From Oscillospiraceae bacterium (GTDB lineage: Bacteria > Bacillota > Clostridia > Oscillospirales > Ruminococcaceae): 41,375 nt of DNA. The position numbers were made by a program, and so were the translations under genes. Below, piece by piece: positions 17,259 through 25,727 of the stretch; the first letter of the stretch is position 1, and each line of letters opens with the position of its first letter. The notes beneath the pieces were generated by a model, which was given only the letters and a program-made list of their open reading frames with translations, searched no databases and was not told where the DNA came from. The stretch is taken from assembly GCA_021199855.1 (NCBI GenBank), contig JAJQHD010000030.1:13414-54788 (forward strand), in the 5' to 3' direction.

Positions 17259-17282
17259 CTTTTTAGTAGTAAATAATCCAGC

Positions 17283-17307
17283 CGCCGGGAATCAACTTTC
17301 CCGGGCG
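17283..17307 (+). promoter_or_regulatory. hairpin in the CHAT gene leader
   Basis: CGCCGGGAA (17283-17291) pairs with TTCCCGGGCG (17298-17307) with one bulged base, ending ~30 bases before the start codon. It is GC-rich and stable, with no U-tract, so it may affect translation or RNA stability. Confidence 0.4.
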
Positions 17308-17337
17308 AATTATAGATATGGAAAAGTGGGGAAGAGC

Positions 17338-20300
17338 ATGAACGCATTGGAGCTATATAATCAGTACCGCGAGATTTCCGGGCGGATTCAGAATGGTGAC
17401 GACCCATTCACCGTGATTTCGGATGCGGCGAATTACTATGCCGACAGATACGGTATGGAGGAAGCGGTATCCTTCCTTGAAAAGCTCTGCGAAATGAGCA
17501 GGAAAAGAAGCACGCCCGGCGTTCACCAGAAGATAGTTGCAATATCCCTGAACCTGCTTGCCGATGTTGACCCCGACGTCACGGCTTCAATTGCAGAGGA
17601 GAATGAGAGATATTTTACAGATAGCGATGATGAACTCGCCGGAGACTTCTATTGGGCTTATGCGAATGTCATGCAGGTGCGGGAAGACTATGACGCGGCT
17701 GTTGAGCTTTATAAAAGGTGCTACGAAATCAGAAAAGAGCTCTATGGCGAATACAACTGGTATACACTCCTCCCGAAAAGGGATGTGTCTGCACTCTCAT
17801 ATCTGTTCACTCATAATGAAGAGGATTATGAATTCCTTGTCACCTTTGTCAACTCCATCGAAAACGACGTATATGATTTCTCCGAAGATTATTTTGACAC
17901 CGCAAAGGTGATTGAGGGAAAGACACTTTATGTACTCCTGTCGAATCTTAACCAGATTGACGACCTGGATGAATACAGGTATCTTCTCACACTGTATGGT
18001 GATATAACAGAACAGTACGAGCAGGCAGGCGAGCCTCTGATAACAACCCGCCTTTACAAGAACTACCTGGGCACATTCTACTTCACAACGGGAGACTATA
18101 TCCGTGCTGAAACCGCATATAACGAAGCTCTTGAAGCAAAGTCAGACCCTGAAGTGCCGGAGATACTTTCCGACGCGATGATAAGGACGAATTTATTACT
18201 CATCTATTACGCACAGAATGACCTTGAAATGGCAGGACCGCTTCTAGGGAAGATTTCCAAGGATATCGACAATGGCGAGCTGTCACTCAAGGACACATAC
18301 CGTGTCCTGTCGCTGGAGGTGAGCCTTTATTCCCAGTCGCTTGTCGGTCTCAGTGATGAAAGCAAGAAAAGGCTGAAGGAATACGCAATGGACGTCTGTC
18401 GGGACATAATATATGGAAATCCCGAAATGGATGATTGCATATGTGAAGTGGCAGGATATGTAGGCAGTTGCCTGAACAAGATTGTTTCAAGCGGACTTAT
18501 CACGAAAGACGACCTCAGGACCTGCTACAGAGCGATGGAGATAGCCTACAACAAAGCACTCCCCCAGATGAATGTAACCCAGCGTATCAGCCTCGGCGAA
18601 TTTCTTGCAATACTGTCGCAGTCTCTCGGCGAAAAGAAATCAGGTTCCTATTTCGGCGACGCCATCCGGCTTATTGAGGGAGAAAATCTTCCCCTGACAA
18701 TCCGGCTTGAGGTTTTAAGAACAGCCGGCGCATACTATTGTAGCTGTGGCTACTATGCAACCGGAATCCAGTACACTATGCAGGCTCTCAACGAGATTGA
18801 CAGCATATGGAAATCGTACATCAGATACCTGAACGACGACAGGCTTCTCAATATCTTAAGCCCGATTCAGCTGAACTTTACTAACTGCTACTCGACTTTA
18901 CGTCGGTTCCAGGATGTCAGCGCGGCTTATGAAAGCGTGCTTCGGTTCAAGGCGCTTGCTTCCCTTGCCGGAAGGGAGCGCAACCGGCTTATGCACCAGA
19001 GCGGCGTGAGACAGGATCTGATGGCAGAGATAAGAACTCTTCAGGACAGGCTTTCGGCACTCGAAAATGCCGGAACATTCAGCGACACAGAAGCTGAAAC
19101 AAATTCTGTCAAGGCGGAGCTGAGGTCTTTGGAGGCGGAATTTGCCGGGCAGTTCGGGCTTATAAAAGATGTCACCGATGTCACATGGGAGAAAGTCCGC
19201 AGAGCCATCCCCGACAACTGCGTTGTTCTCGAATTCATCTATTGCACACTGACATATAATCAGACACAGTTCGACCTGCTGGGAAAAGACCCGGAAGCAG
19301 GAGTGGACATATACATAATAAGAAAGCGCTCGGGCGATTGCCGGCTGGATAAAGTAACAGTCAAAGACGGAATGAACCTACTAGGCGATGCCGAGGAGTT
19401 CGTAGAGATAATCCAGGATGTTTCTGAAAATCCGGAGAAGGAGTCCCGGCTTGAGGAATTAAGAAAAAGCCTCTATGACCGCCTTGTGAAGCCGGTGCTC
19501 AGTTATGTTGAGGGCTTTGACAGAATCTATATCGCCCCGGACAGCTTCATTGTGAATCTTCCGATTGAGATTTTGTACGGCGATGAGCAGATACGGCTTG
19601 ATGACGGGCACAGCGTTGTGAGAATCGAGTGCGCAAGGGACTTTCTTTATGGTGTTGATAGCGAAGATTCCTCTTCCGGCGACCTGATTATAGGAAATCC
19701 GGCATATGATGTCCGTTCGCAGGATAAGGATACTAAGGACAGGAGCGAATCCGACTTCCACCGTTCGGTTTCTCTTGGCGTGACATCCGTCAGTCAGCTC
19801 CCATTTGCTTCGATAGAAGCTGAGAGAATAAGCCGGATAAGCGGCTCGCCATCCTACACCGGGCTTCTTGCCGGAAAGAATCTGCTTCTTTCCGACAGAA
19901 AGTACCGCAACATCCACATTGCAACGCACGGAATGTTCGATTTAAGCCAGAACACCAACTCAATGTTCTCGTCCTATCTTCTCTTTGCAGGCGCTGATAA
20001 CTGGTTCGAGACGGGGAAGATTGACGAGATATACGGAAACGGAATCGTCACCGCCGACGAAGTCAGCCGATTAGACCTTCATTCAACCGAGCTTGTTGTC
20101 CTTTCATCCTGCCTCAGCGGAATGAGCGACGTCAGCATCAGCAGAAGCTTCCACGGAATGATAAGCGCATTCTCGGCGGCAGGCGTTCACTATGTCATAA
20201 CTCATCTGTGGGAGGCAACCGATTTCAGCACGGCAGTACTGATGGACGAGTTCTACCGGCAGTATCTCGGGAATAAAAAATCTCCTCCGGAAGCATTGAG

Positions 20301-20496
20301 ACTTGCGAAGGAGTACTTAAGAACCGTCACAATTGGAGAGCTGAGAAGAAATAACTGGTTTGAAGACATAAGGCGGGAGAAGATGGATCCAGCAATGAGG
20401 GAGATAATGTCGCAGTATGAGCGGCTGGATGACAGAAGAAGACCGTTCAGAAGCGAAGCCTACTGGGGCGGATTCTCCTGCTATCAGTGCTATTAA
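17338..20496 (+). CDS. TPR-CHAT protease-like protein
   Basis: A 1052-residue protein. The first ~560 residues are helical repeats of TPR type (DFYWAYANVMQVREDYDAAVELYKRCYEI-like units), then a coiled stretch (~560-620), then a CHAT (caspase HetF-associated) domain to the end. The catalytic dyad is visible: His864 in IATHGMFD and Cys925 in LSSCLSGM, followed by SAFSAAGVHYVITHLWEATD. CHAT domains are cysteine peptidases of the separase/caspase clan. ATG at 17338 was chosen; an in-frame GTG at 17326 has no better ribosome site. The sigma-like gene follows 15 bases downstream with AAGGAGG, so the two are one operon. No membrane segment, probably cytoplasmic. Target unknown. Confidence 0.86.
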   Translation: MNALELYNQYREISGRIQNGDDPFTVISDAANYYADRYGMEEAVSFLEKLCEMSRKRSTPGVHQKIVAISLNLLADVDPDVTASIAEENERYFTDSDDELAGDFYWAYANVMQVREDYDAAVELYKRCYEIRKELYGEYNWYTLLPKRDVSALSYLFTHNEEDYEFLVTFVNSIENDVYDFSEDYFDTAKVIEGKTLYVLLSNLNQIDDLDEYRYLLTLYGDITEQYEQAGEPLITTRLYKNYLGTFYFTTGDYIRAETAYNEALEAKSDPEVPEILSDAMIRTNLLLIYYAQNDLEMAGPLLGKISKDIDNGELSLKDTYRVLSLEVSLYSQSLVGLSDESKKRLKEYAMDVCRDIIYGNPEMDDCICEVAGYVGSCLNKIVSSGLITKDDLRTCYRAMEIAYNKALPQMNVTQRISLGEFLAILSQSLGEKKSGSYFGDAIRLIEGENLPLTIRLEVLRTAGAYYCSCGYYATGIQYTMQALNEIDSIWKSYIRYLNDDRLLNILSPIQLNFTNCYSTLRRFQDVSAAYESVLRFKALASLAGRERNRLMHQSGVRQDLMAEIRTLQDRLSALENAGTFSDTEAETNSVKAELRSLEAEFAGQFGLIKDVTDVTWEKVRRAIPDNCVVLEFIYCTLTYNQTQFDLLGKDPEAGVDIYIIRKRSGDCRLDKVTVKDGMNLLGDAEEFVEIIQDVSENPEKESRLEELRKSLYDRLVKPVLSYVEGFDRIYIAPDSFIVNLPIEILYGDEQIRLDDGHSVVRIECARDFLYGVDSEDSSSGDLIIGNPAYDVRSQDKDTKDRSESDFHRSVSLGVTSVSQLPFASIEAERISRISGSPSYTGLLAGKNLLLSDRKYRNIHIATHGMFDLSQNTNSMFSSYLLFAGADNWFETGKIDEIYGNGIVTADEVSRLDLHSTELVVLSSCLSGMSDVSISRSFHGMISAFSAAGVHYVITHLWEATDFSTAVLMDEFYRQYLGNKKSPPEALRLAKEYLRTVTIGELRRNNWFEDIRREKMDPAMREIMSQYERLDDRRRPFRSEAYWGGFSCYQCY

Positions 20497-20511
20497 AAAG
20501 GAGGACATTGT

Positions 20512-21492
20512 ATGGAAGCGAAGAAAAGCCGGGAGCAGGCGGCGAACATAGAAGCTCTTCTCAAGGATTCTGACGAAAAGAACAGTAAATCGTCCATAAT
20601 TCAGGAAGCATACTTAAAGTACTGCGAAACAATGTCGGAAAGCGACTTAAGCGAGCTTTTCAGACTTCTCGACAGCTATTCTCAGGGCTATGTCCGCAGA
20701 CAGCTTCACGAAAAGGGACTGTATTCGCAAGACACTGAATACGATGTCATGACAGACGCAAAGCTTGAAGTATGGAATCACATAAGAAAGAACCGCAGCG
20801 AGAAGAAGGAGAATTTCGCAAACTACGCATTCGGAATTTATCGCAATAAGGTAAACGACCTAATCCGCAAAGCCTCCCGCTCAAGAAAACGGATGCCGAC
20901 GTCCTCACTGACAGGCGAGGATGGCGAGGACATTGACGTCGGAGTTGTCGAGGAGCAGAGATTCAGTGACAACAACGACCGAATCAGTGCCATGGAAAAG
21001 CTAGTCAGGATTTACTGCGAAACCTTCCTGAATCTCGCCTCTGCAACCCGCCCTGCATCAGCTCTTCTCGCGCTCTGTTATGCAAGAGCACTCCCCCACA
21101 TGCTTGAAGAGATTCCCGACAACAAGGCGACCTCAGCAAAATGGGCATACGAAAGAATGGGAGATAAAAGCGTATACAGTCTCAGAAGTGAGTCGGAAGG
21201 AATTCTTACAGAATGGTTCTGCGACAGGACAATGGTCTGGGGCGAAAGCTTCTTAAGCCAGCTGTCAGAACCGATTCCGGGCTCTGAAAAGAGCGCTCCA
21301 CTCGGTGAAGAGATGTACACTGAACGCTACAGCAAGGAAAGAATTGAGGACTGGGCGGATTCAATGCACAAAGCCACAATGAGAGAGGCTGTCAAGGTAG
21401 TTTCCTCAAATAAAGAGCTGATGGAAACTATCCGTGAGGGCTATTCAAGCCGGGATGTCCTCCAGAAATTCCGGAAAGGAGAGACAAGATGA
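20512..21492 (+). CDS. sigma-factor-like protein (sigma-70 region 2)
   Basis: A 326-residue protein. Residues ~45-125 resemble sigma-70 region 2 of ECF factors: SELFRLLDSYSQGYVRRQL, DVMTDAKLEVWNHI and FANYAFGIYRNKVNDLIRKASRSRKR. The rest does not show a clear region 4 helix-turn-helix, so it may be a divergent ECF factor or an adaptor that only binds core polymerase. ATG at 20512 has AAGGAGG. Its stop overlaps the next start (ATGA at 21489-21492), the arrangement of sigma/anti-sigma pairs. Sequence recognition and function are inferred from fold resemblance only. Confidence 0.6.
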   Translation: MEAKKSREQAANIEALLKDSDEKNSKSSIIQEAYLKYCETMSESDLSELFRLLDSYSQGYVRRQLHEKGLYSQDTEYDVMTDAKLEVWNHIRKNRSEKKENFANYAFGIYRNKVNDLIRKASRSRKRMPTSSLTGEDGEDIDVGVVEEQRFSDNNDRISAMEKLVRIYCETFLNLASATRPASALLALCYARALPHMLEEIPDNKATSAKWAYERMGDKSVYSLRSESEGILTEWFCDRTMVWGESFLSQLSEPIPGSEKSAPLGEEMYTERYSKERIEDWADSMHKATMREAVKVVSSNKELMETIREGYSSRDVLQKFRKGETR

Positions 21493-22118
21493 CACACTTA
21501 GGCGATGATGAGATTTTAGAGCTCGCGTCCAAAACATCCGACGGTCTGCCATATTCAGACGACGAAAGAGCGAAGATGGAGCATCTGAAAGAATGCGAAG
21601 AGTGCTATGACCAGTTCTATGCCGCACTCGCGCTATCGGACGCGGTTGGAAATATCGGGTTATTGTCTGCTGCGAAAAATGAAGCTACAGAAAAGGCTGG
21701 TGCCAGTAGTAAAATTTTAGCAACAATAGGTGTAATAGTCGGCAAGGTCTCTTCAGAAATAGGCGCCGCATTGCAACAGCTGGATGGGGCGACAGCCGCA
21801 TTTACCTTTATGCCCGCAATGAGCCTTGCAACAAGAGGAGCAGGCGACCATCAGAATAGCCAATCAAAGCTCGAAGACATAAATGACGAAAAGACCTTCG
21901 TCTCTTTCGACCCCAAAACCGGCAGACTCTATGTCCAGATTAATCTCAAAGACCTCCCGGAGAAGAACATAACGGTAACCGTCAAAGCTTCAGACGGAAC
22001 CGTAACAGAAATCCCGATGCAAAAAACCGGCGCCATCCTCTCAGGAAGCATAGATAGCCCCAAGGATGGGGAGCTTAAGGTTGTGGTGGCGGGAGATAAC
22101 TCCGCCGGCGGAGACTGA
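21489..22118 (+). CDS. zinc-binding anti-sigma-like protein
   Basis: A 209-residue protein. Its N-terminus has H32-x3-C36-x2-C39 (MEHLKECEECYDQF), the zf-HC2 signature of zinc anti-sigma (ZAS) factors that bind ECF sigma region 2. No true transmembrane segment is visible (only a short hydrophobic stretch near ILATIGVIVGKV), so it is probably soluble. The C-terminal ~80 residues (FVSFDPKTGRLYVQINLKDLPEKNITVTVKASDGTV region) look like a beta-sandwich. Start overlaps the sigma-like stop by 4 bases. If the sigma pairing is right, it would sequester that protein; it is also the most obvious candidate substrate for the CHAT protease. Confidence 0.6.
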   Translation: MTHLGDDEILELASKTSDGLPYSDDERAKMEHLKECEECYDQFYAALALSDAVGNIGLLSAAKNEATEKAGASSKILATIGVIVGKVSSEIGAALQQLDGATAAFTFMPAMSLATRGAGDHQNSQSKLEDINDEKTFVSFDPKTGRLYVQINLKDLPEKNITVTVKASDGTVTEIPMQKTGAILSGSIDSPKDGELKVVVAGDNSAGGD

Positions 22119-22130
22119 GATCAGAAGATG

Positions 22131-22158
22131 AGATTTGGCAGACGCGTGTGCCAAATCT
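22131..22158 (+). other. intercistronic hairpin
   Basis: AGATTTGGCA and TGCCAAATCT form a perfect 10-bp stem with an 8-base loop, 12 bases after the anti-sigma-like stop. No U-run follows, so it may be an RNA processing or stability element or a weak attenuator rather than a terminator. Confidence 0.5.
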
Positions 22159-22217
22159 GACGAAGTACAGAAATCTATATTTTTACAAAAACAAAAAGAA
22201 GAGGAGGTTTGGGGAGA

Positions 22218-22349
22218 GTGACAGCTTGGGATAAGGCAAACAAGGAATGCCAGAAGTATCTGGTCCAGAATCTCTCGCCTGTCGAGGAAGCTTATCTTGA
22301 AACGATAAGGAAAGTAGAAAAAACGGCAAGGAAGAATGCTGAGCAATAG
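22218..22349 (+). CDS. 43-residue charged helical small protein
   Basis: Starts at GTG 22218 after GGAGG and GGGGAGA, ends at TAG 22347. The sequence MTAWDKANKECQKYL followed by VQNLSPVEEAYLETIRKVEKT is strongly charged and probably helical. No family recognised. Its place between two operon genes, 26 bases before the next ATG, and its good ribosome site argue that it is real. Confidence 0.5.
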   Translation: MTAWDKANKECQKYLVQNLSPVEEAYLETIRKVEKTARKNAEQ

Positions 22350-22375
22350 AGTGAATCACGAAAGGACAACTCAAA

Positions 22376-22777
22376 ATGAAATTCAAAACAATCGACTCGA
22401 TAGAGCACTTCAAGGGCAAGTCTATTCAGGATGTGTTTTCTGAAATCGAGGAGGTTGAGTACACCGACGAGGAAACTGCTGTCATTCTCGAAGAGGCGGG
22501 GAAGTACAGGGTTCACACCTGGTGTATTCTCAAAAACGTCACCGGCTATACCACCCACAAGGACGGCGACGTAATCGGCGACTATGTCAGCCCGTTCAAG
22601 GACCATCAGATTGTCGTCTGCGACAAGCATTTCTGCGGAGTCACCGGTTCAAGCGGAGCAGTTGTCTCGATGAGCGAGCTCCTCCTTCTGGCGGACGGAG
22701 TCAAGGTGGTAAAAAAATACTCCGCCGGCAACGACGACTGGGACGCTGACGGAACAGAGTATGCGAAGTTGGTGTAG
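22376..22777 (+). CDS. hypothetical protein, CHAT operon
   Basis: A 133-residue soluble protein, start ATG 22376 with AAAGGA about 7 bases upstream. It has an acidic N-terminal half and a compact C-terminal half (VVCDKHFCGVTGSSGAVVSMSELLLLADGVKVVKKY). Three cysteines are scattered and do not make an obvious metal site. No signal peptide or membrane segment. Family not recognised. It lies between the anti-sigma-like gene and the secreted lipase-fold gene and reads in the same direction with short gaps, so it probably belongs to the same transcript. Confidence 0.65.
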   Translation: MKFKTIDSIEHFKGKSIQDVFSEIEEVEYTDEETAVILEEAGKYRVHTWCILKNVTGYTTHKDGDVIGDYVSPFKDHQIVVCDKHFCGVTGSSGAVVSMSELLLLADGVKVVKKYSAGNDDWDADGTEYAKLV

Positions 22778-22802
22778 CCCCACCCTACAAGGGAGAAAAA
22801 CT

Positions 22803-24980
22803 ATGAGGATTAAACCTAGAACAATAAAAATAATTTCACTTATGCTGGCGTTGGTGATGATGCTGGAGGGTTTGCCGGTGGCGGCGATGGCTGGCGAGGT
22901 GGAGGCTTTGGCTCTTTCGAGCGATACATCCTGCGCTCCATTTGAGACGTCGGGGACGTTTTACTACCAGTCGACAGTCACGAATCAGAAGGAAAGCTAC
23001 AGCTTTTACTACACCGACGAGTGGTTTAGTAGCAGTCCCTACACTACATATCAGCATGAGCTCACACAGATGTCGATAAGGGTCGCGATGGCGGCATTCG
23101 CTCCGGACAGTAACCCTACAAAATCATCAAACGCGATCAGCCTTATGCTCAAAATGGGCTTTTCGGAGATTGTCACCTCCTATCCCGAGCCGGAATATGA
23201 CACTATAGGATACTCGATAGGAAGCAAGACGATAACCTATTCAAATGGCGAGACCAGCACTCTTATAGTTGTTGCAGTCAGAGGCGGAGGATATGGAGAA
23301 GAGTGGGGAGGGAACTTCCGCGTTCTTCCTGATGAAACATCCCTTTTCACAAGTGACGCCGACCATGAGGGCTTCGCTATCGCGGCGAACCAGGTTCTGT
23401 CCAGAATCAGTGAATACGCTTCATCCCATACACTTGAACCGGACGTGAAGATATGGATCTGCGGCTTCAGCAGAGCCGCGGCAACATCAAACCTTGTCGG
23501 TGCTGAGCTTATAGACAGCGTCACCGGAAACTCCGATGAAAGCTATGTCGACGGTCTCACGACGGACGGAATTTACACATTCTGCTTCGAGTGCCCGCAG
23601 GACACCCTTGACAGCGAAGCAGGCGACCCAAGATATTCGAGCATAATAAACGTCGTCAACCCGGTTGACATTGTCACAAAGGTGATGCCGAGTGAACTTG
23701 GCTACACAAGATACGGAACAACCATCTTCACCCCGTCAATCGCAACCACTTCGGATTATCAGACATACAGTGAGAGTATGATTGAGAGCTATCGCTCGAT
23801 TCTGTCGGGGACGAATGCAAATGCGGATATCAGTCTTCTCACAAGCCAGGCTAGCAGTCAGTCCGCTATTCTCGACGACATAATCAGCTCCATTTCTGAT
23901 TCGCTCAATGTCGGAAATTCAAGCGCTGACTGGAGAGAAAACTACCTTGAAATCCAGGATGAGATTATAGCATATGCCGCTGAGACTATAGAAGGAGAAG
24001 TGGGAGACGCCGCCTCTGTTGCGGAAATTCTTCTTTCGCTCAACTCCGCCTTCCCGTCGCTGGCAGGCAATGTGATAAGCCTTTATGCAAGTGGAGGAAA
24101 CTTAGATTCAGTCGGATATGCCCATTATCCCGAGCTTTGCCTTGCATGGCTCGACTCGGATGCCTGCGAAAGCTACTTCGCTTCCCAGACCGGTAAAACT
24201 TCGGAAACCACAGTGACCGCTTCCCTGGCTTCCACCTACAGAAAGTTGTATATAAACGGCTCTGTTGATGTTTCGGTTTATGACTCGGATGGAAATCTCG
24301 TCGCGGAGATTATTTCAGGCAGTGTTAAGGATGTTGAAAACAGAGTTGGAGCATATATCGATGCCGACGGGCAGAAGGTTCTTATTCTACCGACGGACAT
24401 GGAGTACACTCTCAATCTCACTGCGACTGCTGACGGCAATTTTACCTACACAGTTACAGAATATAACTTCGATTCCGGTGAAACGGAAAAGGTCGTCAGC
24501 TACCGCGAGGTTGAGGCCGAAGTCGGCGATTCACTTGTCGGAACGGTCGAAAATCTTAAGATTGTCGCGGACGCCGCATATTCTCTTTCGACACCAGATT
24601 CGGAAGAGCTGACCACGGCGGTGAGCCTTTCCGGCTCTGAAGTGACAAATTACACTGTTGAGGTAGTTGCAGGAGATGGAGGAACCGCTTCCGGAGGCGG
24701 AATCTATGTGAGCGGAGAGTTCGCGAGAGTTACTGCAATTCCGGAACTCGGGTATCTCTTCTCAGGATGGTATGTCGCTGGCGAGCTTGTTTCAACGGAA
24801 TTTGAGTACAGCTTCCTTGTTGACTCGGACATCACCGTCATCGCCGTTTTCAAGGGAATAAAAAGCAGTCTCACCAGTATGATATCGGGTTGGTTCACGA
24901 GCCTTGCCGACTATCTGTCGTTAAACGACCTCATCGCCAGAGCAGAGGGTGCGCTGGGAGAGTTCATGGGAGAATTGTAA
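22803..24980 (+). CDS. secreted lipase-fold protein with InlB-type repeat
   Basis: A 725-residue exported protein. Residues 1-31 are a signal peptide (basic MRIKPRTIKI, hydrophobic core, AMAGEVEA cleavage region). Then an alpha/beta hydrolase of the lipase class 3 type: nucleophile elbow ICGFSRAAATSN with Ser223, and CPQDTLDSEAGD and VNPVDIVTKV further on. Residues ~620-695 look like a divergent InlB B-repeat (YTVEVVAGDGGTA, GYLFSGWYVAGELV, ITVIAVFKG), common on clostridial surface proteins. Start ATG 22803 has AAGGGAG upstream; the longer frame from 22761 overlaps the previous gene and would spoil the signal peptide. Substrate unknown. No sorting signal seen. Confidence 0.75.
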   Translation: MRIKPRTIKIISLMLALVMMLEGLPVAAMAGEVEALALSSDTSCAPFETSGTFYYQSTVTNQKESYSFYYTDEWFSSSPYTTYQHELTQMSIRVAMAAFAPDSNPTKSSNAISLMLKMGFSEIVTSYPEPEYDTIGYSIGSKTITYSNGETSTLIVVAVRGGGYGEEWGGNFRVLPDETSLFTSDADHEGFAIAANQVLSRISEYASSHTLEPDVKIWICGFSRAAATSNLVGAELIDSVTGNSDESYVDGLTTDGIYTFCFECPQDTLDSEAGDPRYSSIINVVNPVDIVTKVMPSELGYTRYGTTIFTPSIATTSDYQTYSESMIESYRSILSGTNANADISLLTSQASSQSAILDDIISSISDSLNVGNSSADWRENYLEIQDEIIAYAAETIEGEVGDAASVAEILLSLNSAFPSLAGNVISLYASGGNLDSVGYAHYPELCLAWLDSDACESYFASQTGKTSETTVTASLASTYRKLYINGSVDVSVYDSDGNLVAEIISGSVKDVENRVGAYIDADGQKVLILPTDMEYTLNLTATADGNFTYTVTEYNFDSGETEKVVSYREVEAEVGDSLVGTVENLKIVADAAYSLSTPDSEELTTAVSLSGSEVTNYTVEVVAGDGGTASGGGIYVSGEFARVTAIPELGYLFSGWYVAGELVSTEFEYSFLVDSDITVIAVFKGIKSSLTSMISGWFTSLADYLSLNDLIARAEGALGEFMGEL

Positions 24981-24990
24981 TTTAAATTGT

Positions 24991-25005
24991 ACAGAAAATT
25001 TCTGT
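24991..25005. repeat. palindrome upstream of the toxin-antitoxin promoter
   Basis: ACAGAAA-A-TTTCTGT is a 7-bp inverted repeat ending 8 bases before the -35 box. It is a candidate operator for autoregulation by the antitoxin, as is usual for Phd/YefM proteins. Confidence 0.35.
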
Positions 25006-25013
25006 GAAAATGC

Positions 25014-25042
25014 TTGCAATATTGCCGCCGGAAGTGTATAAT
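25014..25042 (+). promoter_or_regulatory. sigma-A promoter of the toxin-antitoxin pair
   Basis: TTGCAA (25014-25019), 17 bases, TATAAT (25037-25042). The antitoxin ATG is at 25069, preceded by AGAAGGTG. Confidence 0.78.
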
Positions 25043-25068
25043 AGAATCAGACGAAAGAAGGTGTTATT

Positions 25069-25392
25069 ATGCCATCGGCAACAAATATTGCTAAGAGCCT
25101 TGTCCCAATTTCCCAGTTCAGCAAGGGTCAGGCTTCAAGAATTTTCGACCGGCTTCACAACGAATCTCAGCTTATCGTCCTCAAAAACAATCAGCCAACC
25201 GCTATCATCCTTTCGCCGGATGAGTACGACCGACTGACAGAGATTGAGGAGGATTACGAACTCATGCTGGAGGCATATGAGCGGCTTGAAAAGCACGAAA
25301 ATGAGCCCGGAATCCCGATGTCCGAAGTCATGGAGCACCTGGGAATAACCGAAGAGGATCTGGACGAAGCGGGAGATATGGTGATTGAATGA
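25069..25392 (+). CDS. Phd/YefM-type antitoxin
   Basis: A 107-residue protein. The N-terminal half has the Phd/YefM DNA-binding fold pattern (LVPISQFSKGQASRIFDRL, LIVLKNNQPTAIILSPDEYDRL). The acidic C-terminal half (EEDYELMLEAYERLEKHENE, EEDLDEAGD) would wrap the toxin. It is longer than most Phd proteins (~80-90) because of this tail. It overlaps the toxin by 4 bases (ATGA). Confidence 0.85.
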   Translation: MPSATNIAKSLVPISQFSKGQASRIFDRLHNESQLIVLKNNQPTAIILSPDEYDRLTEIEEDYELMLEAYERLEKHENEPGIPMSEVMEHLGITEEDLDEAGDMVIE

Positions 25393-25718
25393 ATTGGCAG
25401 GTAGAATTTCTCCCCGAAGCCGAGCAAGATATCGGCGAGCTTGACGGCTCCGTCAAAGCACAGGTCTTCAAAGGCATTGTGAAAGTCAGCCAGAATCCGC
25501 TTCCCCAGAGCGAGGGTGGATACGGCAAGCCACTCGGAAACAAAGGCAACCTGAATCTTGCCAATCTTTTGAAGATAAAGTTCAGGGATATCGGAATTCG
25601 GGTTGTCTACAAGGTTATACGGGAAGACACCATCATGAAAATTCTTGTAGTCTCCGCCCGCACGGATGAGAAGGTCTACAAGGAAGCCGCCAAAAGGCGG
25701 AGGAAGTATGATTTGTGA
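25389..25718 (+). CDS. RelE/ParE-family toxin
   Basis: A 109-residue basic protein of the RelE/ParE superfamily. It shows WQVEFLPEAEQDIGELD at the N-terminus, a KPLGNKGNLNLANLLKIKFRDIGIRVVYKV core, and a C-terminal VVSARTDEKVYKEAAKRR. Members either cleave mRNA on the ribosome (RelE) or poison gyrase (ParE); the sequence alone does not decide. It starts at ATG 25389, coupled to the antitoxin. Confidence 0.83.
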   Translation: MNWQVEFLPEAEQDIGELDGSVKAQVFKGIVKVSQNPLPQSEGGYGKPLGNKGNLNLANLLKIKFRDIGIRVVYKVIREDTIMKILVVSARTDEKVYKEAAKRRRKYDL

Positions 25719-25727
25719 TACAGTCAT

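Noticed and set aside
17338-20496. Type III-E CRISPR (Craspase) locus
   Set aside because: The TPR-CHAT gene and sigma-like gene recall it, but there is no repeat-spacer array, no gRAMP/Cas7-11 and no adaptation genes in the window.
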